Part shown: positions 7,765-16,654 of the stretch, one piece after another
Position numbering within the stretch: the first letter of the stretch is position 1
Layout of the letters: every line of letters begins with the position of its first letter
Source of the DNA: Vibrio mediterranei
GTDB taxonomy: Bacteria; Pseudomonadota; Gammaproteobacteria; Enterobacterales; Vibrionaceae
Length of the DNA stretch: 64,000 nt
Reading direction: 5' to 3'
NCBI RefSeq assembly: GCF_900088415.1
Contig: NZ_FLLQ01000001.1
Coordinates: 124,001 to 188,000, forward strand
Position numbers and translations under genes: made by a program
Notes under the pieces: generated by a model
Databases searched by the model: none
What the model was told of the DNA's origin: nothing
Seen by the model: only the letters and a program-made list of their open reading frames with translations

Positions 7765-8850
7765 TTACTTTTGACCAAGTTGGTGTGCAGTAAGGACCGC
7801 CGCGAACACACTGTCTGCAGTAACAGGGAATGGCATGTTGTGAATGGTCTCACCTTCAGCCGTTGCGCCTTCTGCTACTTCAAATAGCTTGTCTTTGTTG
7901 ATTTCTTTTACGCCCATTTCAAACAGGTTAGTTGGTAGACCTACTTCGCGGCAGAAGTTGATTACAGTGTTAATCTCTTCCATTGGTGCGTTTTCTAGAA
8001 CAAGTTGAACCAACGTACCAAATGCTACTTTTTCGCCGTGATACAGGTGGTGACATTCTTCAAGTTTCGTTAAGCCGTTGTGAATAGCGTGCGCAGCCGC
8101 CAAACCCGAGCTTTCAAAGCCGATACCGCTTAGGTATGTGTTTGCTTCGATGATGTTTTCAACAGCCGTAGTGCTGACGCCATTTTCAACGGCAACTTTT
8201 GCTTTTAGGCCATCTTCAAGCAGCGTTTCGTAGCAAAGTTTTGCCAGTGCTTGGGCAGAGCGTGTTGGTGCGCCACCAGCCATTGTTGCTTTGCCAGATG
8301 TCATGTTGGCACGTGCTTCGAAGTAAGTAGATAGAGCATCACCCATACCAGCTACAAGAAGACGAACTGGTGCGCCAGCGATAACTTTGGTGTCCATAAC
8401 AACCATATCTGGGTTTTTAGGGAATAGCAGATACTCAGCGAACTCGCCTTCTGGTGTATAGATAACCGCTAGTGCACTTGTTGGCGCATCAGTTGAAGCG
8501 ATAGTTGGTACTACAACAACTGGGATCTTAGTGTAAAACGCTACTGATTTAGCCGTATCTAGCGTTTTACCGCCACCGATACCGATGATGACATCGTTCT
8601 TTTGAGTTGCGCAGATGTCAGTAAGGCGGTCGATTTCGACACGTGAACATTCACCGTTAAATACGTCCATTGCCAACGGCATATCTTCTTTAGAGAAGCT
8701 TTCTTTAACTGTGTCGCCTACAAGGCCAGTTACAAATTCATCAGCAATAGCAAGTGGGTTAGCACCAAGTGCTTTTACATAGCTAGCGATAGAGCCTAAT
8801 ACGTTTTCACCTTGAACATACTTACTTGGGCTAATAATAATTTTGTCCAT
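7765..8850 (-). CDS. gldA: Glycerol dehydrogenase
   Basis: NAD-dependent, metal-using oxidation of glycerol to dihydroxyacetone in the cytoplasm. The 361-residue product has the nucleotide motif GIGGGKTLDTAK (90-101) and the three metal ligands at the expected places: Asp171 in GMGDALSTYFEAR, His254 in AAAHAIHNG and His271 in YHGEKVAFG. Length matches the iron-containing alcohol dehydrogenase subfamily of GldA. It is divergent from dhaKLM, whose products consume dihydroxyacetone, so the two units form one fermentative glycerol route. Regulation is probably through the shared 349-base intergenic region. Confidence 0.95.
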   Translation of the reverse strand: MDKIIISPSKYVQGENVLGSIASYVKALGANPLAIADEFVTGLVGDTVKESFSKEDMPLAMDVFNGECSRVEIDRLTDICATQKNDVIIGIGGGKTLDTAKSVAFYTKIPVVVVPTIASTDAPTSALAVIYTPEGEFAEYLLFPKNPDMVVMDTKVIAGAPVRLLVAGMGDALSTYFEARANMTSGKATMAGGAPTRSAQALAKLCYETLLEDGLKAKVAVENGVSTTAVENIIEANTYLSGIGFESSGLAAAHAIHNGLTKLEECHHLYHGEKVAFGTLVQLVLENAPMEEINTVINFCREVGLPTNLFEMGVKEINKDKLFEVAEGATAEGETIHNMPFPVTADSVFAAVLTAHQLGQK

Positions 8851-9048
8851 TTTTTCAGACCTTCTGTTAATGGTTATCTTTGTTTCAACGTTGGATTCAT
8901 CATAGATATCAAGGCTGCGTTTACTAAGTCATTCTCCACTGCGCTTGTTGTTTTTATGACATGGCTAGCAAAGCCAGATTTGCGAAGAATGGAGAGTATG
9001 CTCATATCTTGGAGTAGATCACTAAAAGGACAAAATAGCGACGTTGGC
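8851..9048. other. gldA-dhaK intergenic region, gldA side
   Basis: First part of the 349-base divergent region. No gene is supported. Promoters for both directions must lie here, but I could not assign convincing -35/-10 pairs. A GG-rich segment near 9116-9126 resembles half of a sigma-54 promoter but has wrong spacing. Confidence 0.5.
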
Positions 9049-9095
9049 GTTCCAAAATGAAACGATAAATAAACGGAAATGTTTCATTATGAAAC
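9049..9095. promoter_or_regulatory. Paired palindromic operators upstream of dhaK
   Basis: GTTCCAAAATGAAAC (9049-9063) and GTTTCATTATGAAAC (9081-9095) share the pattern GTTYCA-N3-TGAAAC, and their centres are 32 bases apart, about three helical turns. This suits a dimeric regulator binding cooperatively, 105-150 bases upstream of dhaK. The regulator (a DhaR-like activator or a repressor) is not in the window. Confidence 0.6.
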
Positions 9096-9199
9096 GTAAA
9101 TTCTTTTCGTTGTCTGGGGAGGATTTGTTCATATTATGGACCTAAACCTACACAAATCCAATTAAACGAACATTAAAAATTACAAAAGAGAAACAAGGT

Positions 9200-10258
9200 A
9201 TGAAAAAGCTAATAAATAGTGTTGAAGACGTTGTAAAAGAGCAAATGGAAGGTCTTGCTGCCTCTCGCCCACAATTAAAAGCTAACTACGAGCCACGTTA
9301 TATGTGGCATGAAGAAACGCCAGGACAAGTGGCGTTAGTTTCCGGTGGCGGCGCGGGTCACGAACCATTGCATGCGGGCTTCATTGGTAAGGGTATGTTG
9401 ACGGGTGCTTGCCCAGGTGAAGTATTTACGTCACCAACACCCGACCAAATGTACGAGTGCGGTAACCAAGTGAACACGGGCGAAGGCGTTTTATTCTTCA
9501 TCAAAAACTATACTGGTGATGTCTTGAACTTTGAGACAGCGGTGGAGCTTCTTCATTCTGACGGTATCAAGGTTGGCTCGGTGTTGATTGATGATGACGT
9601 AGCGGTAAAAGATAGTCTATATACCGCAGGCCGCCGTGGCGTTGCTGGTACAGTACTTGTCGAGAAAATCGTGGGTGCAGCAGCAGACAAAGGTTACTCA
9701 TTAGAGCAGTGTGAAGAACTCGCTCGCCGTATTAATAATAACTGCCGCTCGTTCGGTGTTGCTTTAGATGCATGTGTAGTACCAGCAGCGGGCAAACCAT
9801 CTTTCCAACTTGCAGATGACGAAGTTGAATTTGGCGTTGGTATCCACGGTGAACCGGGTATTGAGCGAATTAAATACACCAACGCTGACGAGCTGGTTGA
9901 CAAGATGTTCCTTGAGCTAAAAGAAAACATCGCTTATAGCCGCACGCTGCGTATTTGGAATCGTGTTGAAGGTGAATGGGACGAAGTAGAGTCAACGATT
10001 GAGAACTTTGAAACAGATCATGACTATATCGCTATTGTGAACGGCCTTGGTGCAACACCAGAGTCGGAACTTTACGGTGTATACAACCGTTTGGCGCATA
10101 ACTGTAAGAAAGAAGGTTTCCGTCTTGCTCGTAACCTAGTGGGTAACTACTGTACGTCTCTGAATATGGAAGGTGTGTCTATCACGCTATTAAAAGCAGA
10201 CACAGAGATGCTAGAGCTATTCGATGCTCCAGTAGATACAGCAGCGATGAAGTGGTAA
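9200..10258 (+). CDS. dhaK: PTS-dependent dihydroxyacetone kinase, DhaK subunit
   Basis: Substrate-binding subunit that holds dihydroxyacetone covalently while DhaL-ADP passes on the phosphate. The 352-residue sequence shows VSGGGAGHEPLH with His54, NYTGD with Asp107, and GIHGEPG with His216, each two residues earlier than His56, Asp109 and His218 of the E. coli protein, so the active site is intact. It starts at ATG 9200 after AGAAACAAGG and is followed by dhaL after 15 bases. It is the first gene of dhaKLM, divergent from gldA. Confidence 0.96.
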   Translation: MKKLINSVEDVVKEQMEGLAASRPQLKANYEPRYMWHEETPGQVALVSGGGAGHEPLHAGFIGKGMLTGACPGEVFTSPTPDQMYECGNQVNTGEGVLFFIKNYTGDVLNFETAVELLHSDGIKVGSVLIDDDVAVKDSLYTAGRRGVAGTVLVEKIVGAAADKGYSLEQCEELARRINNNCRSFGVALDACVVPAAGKPSFQLADDEVEFGVGIHGEPGIERIKYTNADELVDKMFLELKENIAYSRTLRIWNRVEGEWDEVESTIENFETDHDYIAIVNGLGATPESELYGVYNRLAHNCKKEGFRLARNLVGNYCTSLNMEGVSITLLKADTEMLELFDAPVDTAAMKW

Positions 10259-10273
10259 GCCGAGGAATAACAT

Positions 10274-10909
10274 ATGCAAATTGAAAAACAACACATCATT
10301 AATTGGCTTGAGCTTTGCGCAGTATCGTACGAAGAAAACCAAGACTTTCTAACAGATCTTGACCGTGACATCGGTGATGCAGACCATGGTCTAAACATGA
10401 ATCGTGGTTTCAAGAAAGTAAAAGAAACCTTGCCAAAAGTTGAGAAACAAAATATCTCAACCATTTTGAAAAATACCGGTATGACATTGTTGTCTAGCGT
10501 TGGCGGGGCGAGTGGTCCATTGTACGGCACGTTATTTATTCGTACAGCTGCGTCCGTAGGAAGCCGTGAATCTTTGACTTTCCAAGAGTTAATTGACGAT
10601 CTTAAGAGTGGTGTTGATGGCGTCATCTCTCGCGGTAAAGCAGAGCAGGGCGACAAGACCATGTGTGATGTTTGGTTACCTGTACTAAACGAGATGAAAA
10701 CGTCTCTAGAAGGCGGTACTAGCCCAGATCATTTACTTGATGAAATGGTGGAAGTTGCAGAGAAAAGTGCAACGTCAACGATTGAAATGCAAGCGAAGAA
10801 AGGCCGTGCAAGCTATTTAGGTGAGCGCAGTATCGGTCACCAAGATCCTGGTGCGACGTCATCACTTCTAATGATCAAAGCACTAAGACAGGCGATAGCA
10901 GGAAAGTAA
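10274..10909 (+). CDS. dhaL: Dihydroxyacetone kinase, ADP-binding subunit DhaL
   Basis: Carries a tightly bound ADP that DhaM rephosphorylates, then phosphorylates dihydroxyacetone on DhaK. The 211-residue product has DRDIGDADHG with Asp30, Asp35 and Asp37 coordinating the magnesium-nucleotide, identical in position to E. coli DhaL. GAGGAA lies 7 bases before the ATG. The stop is separated from dhaM by two bases, so the two are translated together. Confidence 0.96.
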   Translation: MQIEKQHIINWLELCAVSYEENQDFLTDLDRDIGDADHGLNMNRGFKKVKETLPKVEKQNISTILKNTGMTLLSSVGGASGPLYGTLFIRTAASVGSRESLTFQELIDDLKSGVDGVISRGKAEQGDKTMCDVWLPVLNEMKTSLEGGTSPDHLLDEMVEVAEKSATSTIEMQAKKGRASYLGERSIGHQDPGATSSLLMIKALRQAIAGK

Positions 10910-10911
10910 GC

Positions 10912-13308
10912 ATGGTAGGCATTGTAGTAGTATCGCATAGCCGCCTATTAGCAGAAGGAGTGGCCGAACTGGCCACTCAAATGACGCAAGGCAAAGCTAA
11001 TATTGCGATCGCAGCGGGAGTTGATGATCCTGAGAACCCAATCGGCACAGATGCAATTGCCGTTATGGGGGCGATTGAAGAAGTATGTGACCAAGATGGT
11101 GCTGTAGTTTTAATGGACTTAGGTAGTGCGCTACTTAGTACTGAAATGGCATTAGAACTGTTAGATGATGAGACCCGTGACAAAGTCGCGTTGGTGTCTG
11201 CTCCAATAGTAGAAGGCACAATGGCAGCGTCAGTAGCGGCAGCGGCTGGCTTGCCTATTGAGGCAGTAATCGCTGAAGCATCCAGCGCTTTAGATGTAAA
11301 AAAAGAACATCTAGGTGAGGATCTTACTGTGCAGTCTCCTGACTTTGCGGGCGAGCCTGTCGACGATGCGAATGCGTTAAGCTTTCAATGGATGGTTAAA
11401 AACCCTCATGGTATTCACGCACGACCAGCTGCGGCAATCGTTGGTTGTCTAGCGCCGTTTTCTAGTGATGTGTATTTAGAAAAAGCAGGACAAAAAGTCA
11501 GTGCGAAGAGTCTAAATAGCATTGCTAAATTAGGAGTTCGTTGTGATGAACAGATTACGTTCTATGTCAGTGGTAGTGATGCCCAAAACGCATTAGATGC
11601 TTTTGTTAGCCTTGCCAATGAGCACTTTGGTGAAGCGGAACAAGTCGCTAAAGGTGAAGTAGTAGAAGAGGTATTGGAGCAAGCTCCCGAGCTTACTAAC
11701 GATATTGAAGGTGCTTTGGCCGGTATTAGTGTCAATGGCGGTATCGTGACGGCTCCAGCAGTCATCTTTACCCAAGAAATGCCCAATGTTCCGATACGCA
11801 CATTTACCAATGCAGAGCAAGAATTTGCGAAGCTTAAACACGCTATCGCAGAGGTTAAGCAACATTTAGAAGCTCAAGCAAAATTGCCGCATGGTGAAAT
11901 CTTTGCTGCGCATGCGATGATGTTGGCTGACCCTGAAATTGCGACTCAAGCAGAAGCAAAAGTTGCAGCGGAGTTAATCGCTGAGCAAGCGTGGATGGAC
12001 GTGATGATGGCGCTAGCGGCACAATATCAAGCTGCGGAAAGCCAATACATGCGTGAGCGTGAAGCAGACGTTTATGATATTTGTCGTCAAGTGATGCTGT
12101 CATTGACGGGTGAGAAACCGAAGGCGATAACCATCGAGCAGCCAAGCGTTTTACTCGCTCGTGACTTAATGCCTTCGGATGTGGCGGGTCTTGATAAATC
12201 AAAAGTGGTAGCTATTTGTCTAAGTGAAGGCGGTAAAACCTCTCACAGTGCTATCTTGGCAAGAGCTATGGGAATTCCTGCAATAGTAAAAGTTCAAGGT
12301 TGCCTTGAACAGGTTAAAGCAGGTGATAACATCACAGTAGATGGCTTCAGTGGATTATTGTGGTTTGCCCCAACTCAAGCGGTACAGGAAGAGCTAAATA
12401 GCAAGCGTCATGAATGGCTTGCGGCTCAAGAGGTCGCGTTACAAAACGCTCAATCACAAGCAGTAACCCAAGATGGTACCTCGATTCACGCTTTGGCTAA
12501 CATCGGTGGTCCTGAAGATGTAGAAGCGGCGTTAGCCAATGGCGCTGAAGGGGTTGGCCTGTTCCGTACCGAATTTTTGTTCCAAGAAAGCGCAGAACTA
12601 CCAACAGAAGATGAACAATATACGGTCTACAAAAAGATTGCAGCTGCGTTTGGCGACAAGCCAATCACGATCCGCAGTCTTGATGTTGGTGGTGACAAGC
12701 CGCTTGCCGCATATCCGATGCCAGAAGAGGAAAACCCTTTCTTGGGTCAACGTGGCGTGCGTCTGTGTTTGAAGCATGAAGCGCTTTTTGAAACGCAGTT
12801 ACGTGCAGTTTTAAGAGCTTACGCAGAACAACCTAACATTCAATTGATGATTCCAATGATTGCAACGGTTGCTGAAGTAAAAGCAGTGAAAGCATTGATC
12901 GCTAAACAGTGTGATAAGTTGGGGTTGCCTGAATCCACTCTGCCTGTTGGCATAATGATTGAAGTACCAGCTGCGGTATTCAACGCGGATGCCTTAGCGG
13001 CAGAGGTCGACTTCTTCTCGATTGGCACCAATGACCTAACACAATATGTTATGGCGGCTGATCGAGGAAACACTGAAGTTGCTGAGCTAGTAAATTACTT
13101 CGAACCAGCGGTTATTAAAGCTATCGAACTGACCATTCAATCTGCAAACAAAGCCGGTATTTCGGTTAGTATGTGTGGTGAAATGGCAGGGGATGTTAAA
13201 GCGACAGAGCTATTGATGAATCTAGGGCTGAGAAAATTCAGCGCGAGTTCTACACTGATTCCAGAACTTAAACAAAAAGTACGTTCCCTAGATTTTGCAA
13301 ACGCATAA
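10912..13308 (+). CDS. dhaM: DhaM phosphotransferase with EIIA-HPr and full-length Enzyme I
   Basis: Multidomain phosphoryl donor for DhaL-ADP. Residues 1-125 are the mannose-fold EIIA with active His9 (VVSHSR). Residues about 155-245 are an HPr domain with His169 in NPHGIHARPA. From about 265 to 798 it matches Enzyme I: swivel histidine His445 in GGKTSHSAILARA, PEP-binding Arg552 in GLFRTEFLF, IMIEVPAAV, FSIGTNDLTQY and catalytic Cys755 in SMCGEMAG. E. coli DhaM (about 470 residues) has only a truncated EI part; here the PEP-binding barrel is present and its motifs are intact. The protein could therefore draw phosphate directly from PEP, making the kinase independent of the general PTS. That independence is inference. 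Confidence 0.93.
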   Translation: MVGIVVVSHSRLLAEGVAELATQMTQGKANIAIAAGVDDPENPIGTDAIAVMGAIEEVCDQDGAVVLMDLGSALLSTEMALELLDDETRDKVALVSAPIVEGTMAASVAAAAGLPIEAVIAEASSALDVKKEHLGEDLTVQSPDFAGEPVDDANALSFQWMVKNPHGIHARPAAAIVGCLAPFSSDVYLEKAGQKVSAKSLNSIAKLGVRCDEQITFYVSGSDAQNALDAFVSLANEHFGEAEQVAKGEVVEEVLEQAPELTNDIEGALAGISVNGGIVTAPAVIFTQEMPNVPIRTFTNAEQEFAKLKHAIAEVKQHLEAQAKLPHGEIFAAHAMMLADPEIATQAEAKVAAELIAEQAWMDVMMALAAQYQAAESQYMREREADVYDICRQVMLSLTGEKPKAITIEQPSVLLARDLMPSDVAGLDKSKVVAICLSEGGKTSHSAILARAMGIPAIVKVQGCLEQVKAGDNITVDGFSGLLWFAPTQAVQEELNSKRHEWLAAQEVALQNAQSQAVTQDGTSIHALANIGGPEDVEAALANGAEGVGLFRTEFLFQESAELPTEDEQYTVYKKIAAAFGDKPITIRSLDVGGDKPLAAYPMPEEENPFLGQRGVRLCLKHEALFETQLRAVLRAYAEQPNIQLMIPMIATVAEVKAVKALIAKQCDKLGLPESTLPVGIMIEVPAAVFNADALAAEVDFFSIGTNDLTQYVMAADRGNTEVAELVNYFEPAVIKAIELTIQSANKAGISVSMCGEMAGDVKATELLMNLGLRKFSASSTLIPELKQKVRSLDFANA

Positions 13309-13332
13309 TCATCTTTAAGATAGCTAAACATG

Positions 13333-13360
13333 GCCAGTAGTTAACACTACTGGCTTTTTT
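13333..13360 (+). terminator. Terminator of dhaKLM
   Basis: GCCAGTAG pairs with CTACTGGC around a 6-base loop and is followed by six T. It lies 24 bases after the dhaM stop. Confidence 0.88.
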
Positions 13361-13379
13361 GTTGTTTGGATCTACACAT

Positions 13380-14105
13380 TCATCGATTGTTTTGCCAGTG
13401 TTTTAACCCTTCGAGTACACCAAGCGCATGGGTATTTTTCGCCGTATAGACATGAGATAAAGAAGAAAGGTGCGCGACCTCTTGATAGTGATTCGCCACC
13501 AATATTGCGTTAATCCCTGCTATGGTCAGCATAGCGGTATCGTTGCCGGAGTCGCCTGCAACGACAACTTCTGAAGGACAGAGCTTATGCTTATTCATTA
13601 AGTGGTGGATGGCTGTTGCTTTATTTATACCTTTTGGTGTGATGTCTAAAAACCAATCGTGCGAGTAGGTGAGGTCGACATACAGCTCATTTTCTTGAAA
13701 CAGAGCTTGTAGGTACTGTAATTGCTTACCGTCTAATCTCCCTTCATAAGTCAGCTTATAGCTGCCCTGATGTTCAGGTGTCTGTTTCCCCAAAAAGCCA
13801 CAATCATGTAACGCGGCAGAAACTCGTCCTTCATCCCATAGACAATCCATTTTTGTGTGCCAGTCATAGTCAGGGGTTAGCGTACGTTTATGATGAATCT
13901 GAGTACCGACGTCACTGACAATAGTGTTAGGTCTAGGTAACGTATGCTGAGCTAATCCATCGTTAATTGAATGAAAGGTTCTCCCCGTAGCGACTACGAA
14001 CTGCATACCTGTTTGAGCTTCAACGTAGGAAGTAAACTCTGATAACTCATCGGTAGGCCCACCACTGATTGTTCCATCAAAATCGCATACCAACATCTTT
14101 ATCAT
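13380..14105 (-). CDS. HAD-IIB phosphatase, sucrose-phosphatase-like
   Basis: Cytoplasmic sugar-phosphate phosphatase of the Cof/sucrose-6-phosphate phosphatase group. Of 241 residues, motif I DFDGT (Asp8, Asp10), motif II near ATGRT (39-43), Lys162 in the following cap-to-core segment, and motif IV GDSGND (184-189) are all present, so it should be catalytically competent. SDVGTQIHH (64-72) resembles the sucrose-phosphatase core. AAGGAG lies upstream of ATG 14105. It is convergent with dhaM and stands alone. The substrate cannot be told from sequence; a small sugar phosphate is most likely. Confidence 0.8.
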   Translation of the reverse strand: MIKMLVCDFDGTISGGPTDELSEFTSYVEAQTGMQFVVATGRTFHSINDGLAQHTLPRPNTIVSDVGTQIHHKRTLTPDYDWHTKMDCLWDEGRVSAALHDCGFLGKQTPEHQGSYKLTYEGRLDGKQLQYLQALFQENELYVDLTYSHDWFLDITPKGINKATAIHHLMNKHKLCPSEVVVAGDSGNDTAMLTIAGINAILVANHYQEVAHLSSLSHVYTAKNTHALGVLEGLKHWQNNR

Positions 14106-14275
14106 TGAATAAACTCCTTTTTTCTTGATTTAAGTGTATATCAACTGTTTTCCGATGACTGTTATTTCGACAACATTTGCAAAATGTGTGAGGACAGTGA
14201 ATGCAATTGATCAAAAACTGGCAATCCGAACCATCTGAGCCACAATTGTTTTTAAGAAGCGTGGAGGACTGTACG

Positions 14276-14857
14276 ATGCAAAGGAGAGATTTTCTGACCA
14301 TATGCTCGGTGTGGTTTGCGTGGCCTGTATTGGCTAACACACGCCTGCCAATGACGCCAACACAGGCAGAAGGCCCATTTTATCCGCTTAACACTATTCC
14401 AGTTCGCTCAAATCTCATTCTCAATCAATCATCGCTCATTGGGAAAACTCTCGAACTAAGTGGTCATGTGAAAACACCAGAAGGCAAACCTATGAAGCAA
14501 GTTCGTGTGGAAATTTGGCAATGCGATGGTGCTGGTGTTTATGATCATCCTAGACAGCCTGGCGTTGAACAATTCGATCGAAACTTTGCTGGTTCTGGGG
14601 CAACTGAGTCCAACGAAGAGGGCAGGTTTAATTTCACTACTCTCTACCCAGTACCTTATACAGGAAGGCCGCCTCATATTCATGTGAAGCTATGGCTTGG
14701 AAATAGAGAACTGTTAACCACACAACTATATTTGCAAGGGCAAATAGGTAATGAGTGGTGGGGTGGTAATGAGCGTGAGTTGCTTCAATTAGAGCTCAAA
14801 GATGCTAAAGGAAGTGCGCACGCTCATTTTGATTTTATCGTGGCTTCACTTAGTTAA
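14276..14857 (+). CDS. Tat-exported intradiol ring-cleavage dioxygenase-like protein
   Basis: A 193-residue protein related to the protocatechuate 3,4-dioxygenase/catechol dioxygenase beta-sandwich. The start MQRRDFLTICSVWFAWPVLA is a twin-arginine signal. The remainder carries TPTQAEGPFYPL, EIWQCDGAGVYDHP and PYTGRPPHIHVKLW, giving likely Fe(III) ligands Tyr89, Tyr128, His134 and His136. Tat export fits a protein folded around its metal in the cytoplasm. GGAGG sits 8 bases before ATG 14276; an earlier in-frame start at 14201 would bury the Tat signal. No aromatic-degradation genes are adjacent, so the substrate is unknown; many exported relatives are uncharacterised. Confidence 0.8.
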   Translation: MQRRDFLTICSVWFAWPVLANTRLPMTPTQAEGPFYPLNTIPVRSNLILNQSSLIGKTLELSGHVKTPEGKPMKQVRVEIWQCDGAGVYDHPRQPGVEQFDRNFAGSGATESNEEGRFNFTTLYPVPYTGRPPHIHVKLWLGNRELLTTQLYLQGQIGNEWWGGNERELLQLELKDAKGSAHAHFDFIVASLS

Positions 14858-14878
14858 GCCACGTTGGGGATCGGAATT

Positions 14879-15487
14879 TTATGACTGGCTTGGTAAGGGC
14901 TGATAACGCCCTGGCTTGTGATTCATCGCTAAAATTAGGTTAGTTGCAATGGCTCCGACAACGGATAGAGCGATGAGGTAGAAATCGACTACAAACAGTG
15001 ACAGAACCACAATAGTGCAGTCTAGTGCCATTTGAACTTTGCCCGCTCGAATGCCGAAGCGCTCTTGCAAGAACAGAGCGAGAATATTAAACCCACCTAA
15101 ACTCATTTTATGACGGAAAATGACCAACATGCCCATTCCAATTAGTCCGCCACCAATCAACGCAGCATAGATTGGTTCAATATGTGCGATCTGAATGACG
15201 TGGTGAAGATGGTCTACCGCGAATGAAACGATACTCACGGCAATAAAGGTATTGATGGTGAACTGCCATCCCATTCGGGTTACCGAAAGAATGTAGAACG
15301 GTAGGTTAAGCATAAAGAACACTTGACCAAAACTGAGAGCGGTCACTTTAGTGATAAACAGCGCGAGTCCCGCAGTGCCACCGGTCAGTAGCCCCACTTG
15401 GTTGAAAAAAATAACGCCAAGTGATACCAGTGCGCTGCCAAGAGTGAGAGCGAGTAGGTTCTCTCTAAGGCTATGATCTTTGTCCAT
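14879..15487 (-). CDS. YitT/DUF161-family membrane protein
   Basis: A 202-residue inner-membrane protein with five to six hydrophobic segments and the family glycine pattern VGLLTGGTAGLALFITK and MSLGGFNILALFLQERFG. The repeated GG-containing loop is typical of the YitT group, whose function is not established. It is shorter than Gram-positive members because it lacks the cytoplasmic C-terminal domain. AGGAAGTG precedes ATG 15487. It is convergent with the dioxygenase gene (22-base gap), apparently a single-gene unit. Confidence 0.8.
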   Translation of the reverse strand: MDKDHSLRENLLALTLGSALVSLGVIFFNQVGLLTGGTAGLALFITKVTALSFGQVFFMLNLPFYILSVTRMGWQFTINTFIAVSIVSFAVDHLHHVIQIAHIEPIYAALIGGGLIGMGMLVIFRHKMSLGGFNILALFLQERFGIRAGKVQMALDCTIVVLSLFVVDFYLIALSVVGAIATNLILAMNHKPGRYQPLPSQS

Positions 15488-15737
15488 AAAGACACTTCCT
15501 TTGAAAATAAAAATGATATCTACAGTGCAAACGATCCTTCGTGGAACTTCACAAATGTAAGAGGCGCGAGTTTAATTGTGACGGCAGGGTGGTGTCGAGT
15601 TGATGGCTGATATCAGATTTTTATTGAGTGTTTCGTCAGATTTACACTTGGCGCATACGATGCTATGAGTGAGTGTGGGATTTGACCGTTTGGATAACAG
15701 TCACCACAATGTAGCAAACGACTAGTAATGGAGAGTT

Positions 15738-16322
15738 ATGAATTTCTTAGCACACCTGCACATTGCGGATCACTGTCAGAGCAGTCTACTAGGCAACTTA
15801 CTTGGAGACTTTGTTAAGGGGGACCCCTCAAAGCTCTATAATTCTGATGTTAGCCAAGGGATCAGGCTGCACCGTTTTGTCGACTCTTATACCGACAACC
15901 ATGCCATCACCAAACTGTGTAAACAGCGTTTCGATCCAGACCTAAAACGATTTGCGCCTATCGCCATGGATATGTTTTGGGACCATTGTCTAGCCAAGCG
16001 ATGGCATGATTACCACCATCAAACCCTGCAAGAATTTGTTGATAGTGCAGAAGCAAAGATTACGTCTACTGAAGAAGTATTACCAGAGCGTTTTATCAAT
16101 ATGACTTCTCATATGTGGCAAGGACGTTGGTTAGAGTCATACAGTGAACTAGAAAACATACAGTACGCCTTAGAGCGAATGTCACTTAGAAGTATGCGCA
16201 TGACACCTCTTGCTGATTGTGGAGTGCAACTAGAACAGAATTATCAAGAGTTTTCAGACTTTTTCGCTGAACTCTATCCCGAGGTTCTTGAGCAAGCGAT
16301 TAAGATCGGGAAGATTTTCTGA
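15738..16322 (+). CDS. acpH: Acyl carrier protein phosphodiesterase
   Basis: Hydrolyses the 4'-phosphopantetheine arm from holo-ACP. The 194-residue product starts MNFLAHLHIADHC and carries GNLLGDFVKG and GIRLHRFVDSYTD, hallmark segments of the AcpH family with acidic/histidine metal ligands. Length matches E. coli AcpH (193). GGAGAG precedes the ATG at 15738. It stands alone between a divergent yitT-like gene and a small same-strand gene. Confidence 0.92.
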   Translation: MNFLAHLHIADHCQSSLLGNLLGDFVKGDPSKLYNSDVSQGIRLHRFVDSYTDNHAITKLCKQRFDPDLKRFAPIAMDMFWDHCLAKRWHDYHHQTLQEFVDSAEAKITSTEEVLPERFINMTSHMWQGRWLESYSELENIQYALERMSLRSMRMTPLADCGVQLEQNYQEFSDFFAELYPEVLEQAIKIGKIF

Positions 16323-16416
16323 CGATTTGGCGAACTATGTTTGTCTTGTTTGAACTTAATTTATACCTGACGCGTAGAAGAAATTCTAATGATAAACAGA
16401 TGGTTATGGGTTTGAA

Positions 16417-16632
16417 ATGAATCGTATTAATCCAGCGAAATTACGAAACAGCAAATGGACGGCGATTAAACCGCTTAATAGAGAAAAGCACTTTCTGGTG
16501 TCAGAAGTCGAGTTTGAAGAGGATGGGACAGTCATGTCGTGCAAGCTTGAAGCCGTGCTGTCTCGTAACGAATATCCGATTGATTGGACAGAGTTAAAAG
16601 ACAGCGAAAAGTGGCTTCAAGGATGGAAATAG
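16417..16632 (+). CDS. Small Trp-rich protein, TIGR02450-like
   Basis: A 71-residue soluble protein with tryptophans near the start (NSKWTA) and end (SEKWLQGWK) and KHFLVSEVEF in between. It resembles the TIGR02450 small conserved family common in gamma-proteobacteria, for which no function is known. The ATG at 16417 is the first in frame; the ribosome binding site is weak. It is convergent with pncB. Confidence 0.82.
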   Translation: MNRINPAKLRNSKWTAIKPLNREKHFLVSEVEFEEDGTVMSCKLEAVLSRNEYPIDWTELKDSEKWLQGWK

Positions 16633-16654
16633 CGGCGTGGTTGAACGTGTGAGC

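Noticed and set aside
9110..9130. Possible sigma-54 promoter before dhaK
   Set aside because: CTGGGGAGGATTTGT has a GG and a TTG-like element, but no spacing gives the required GG-N10-GC pair.
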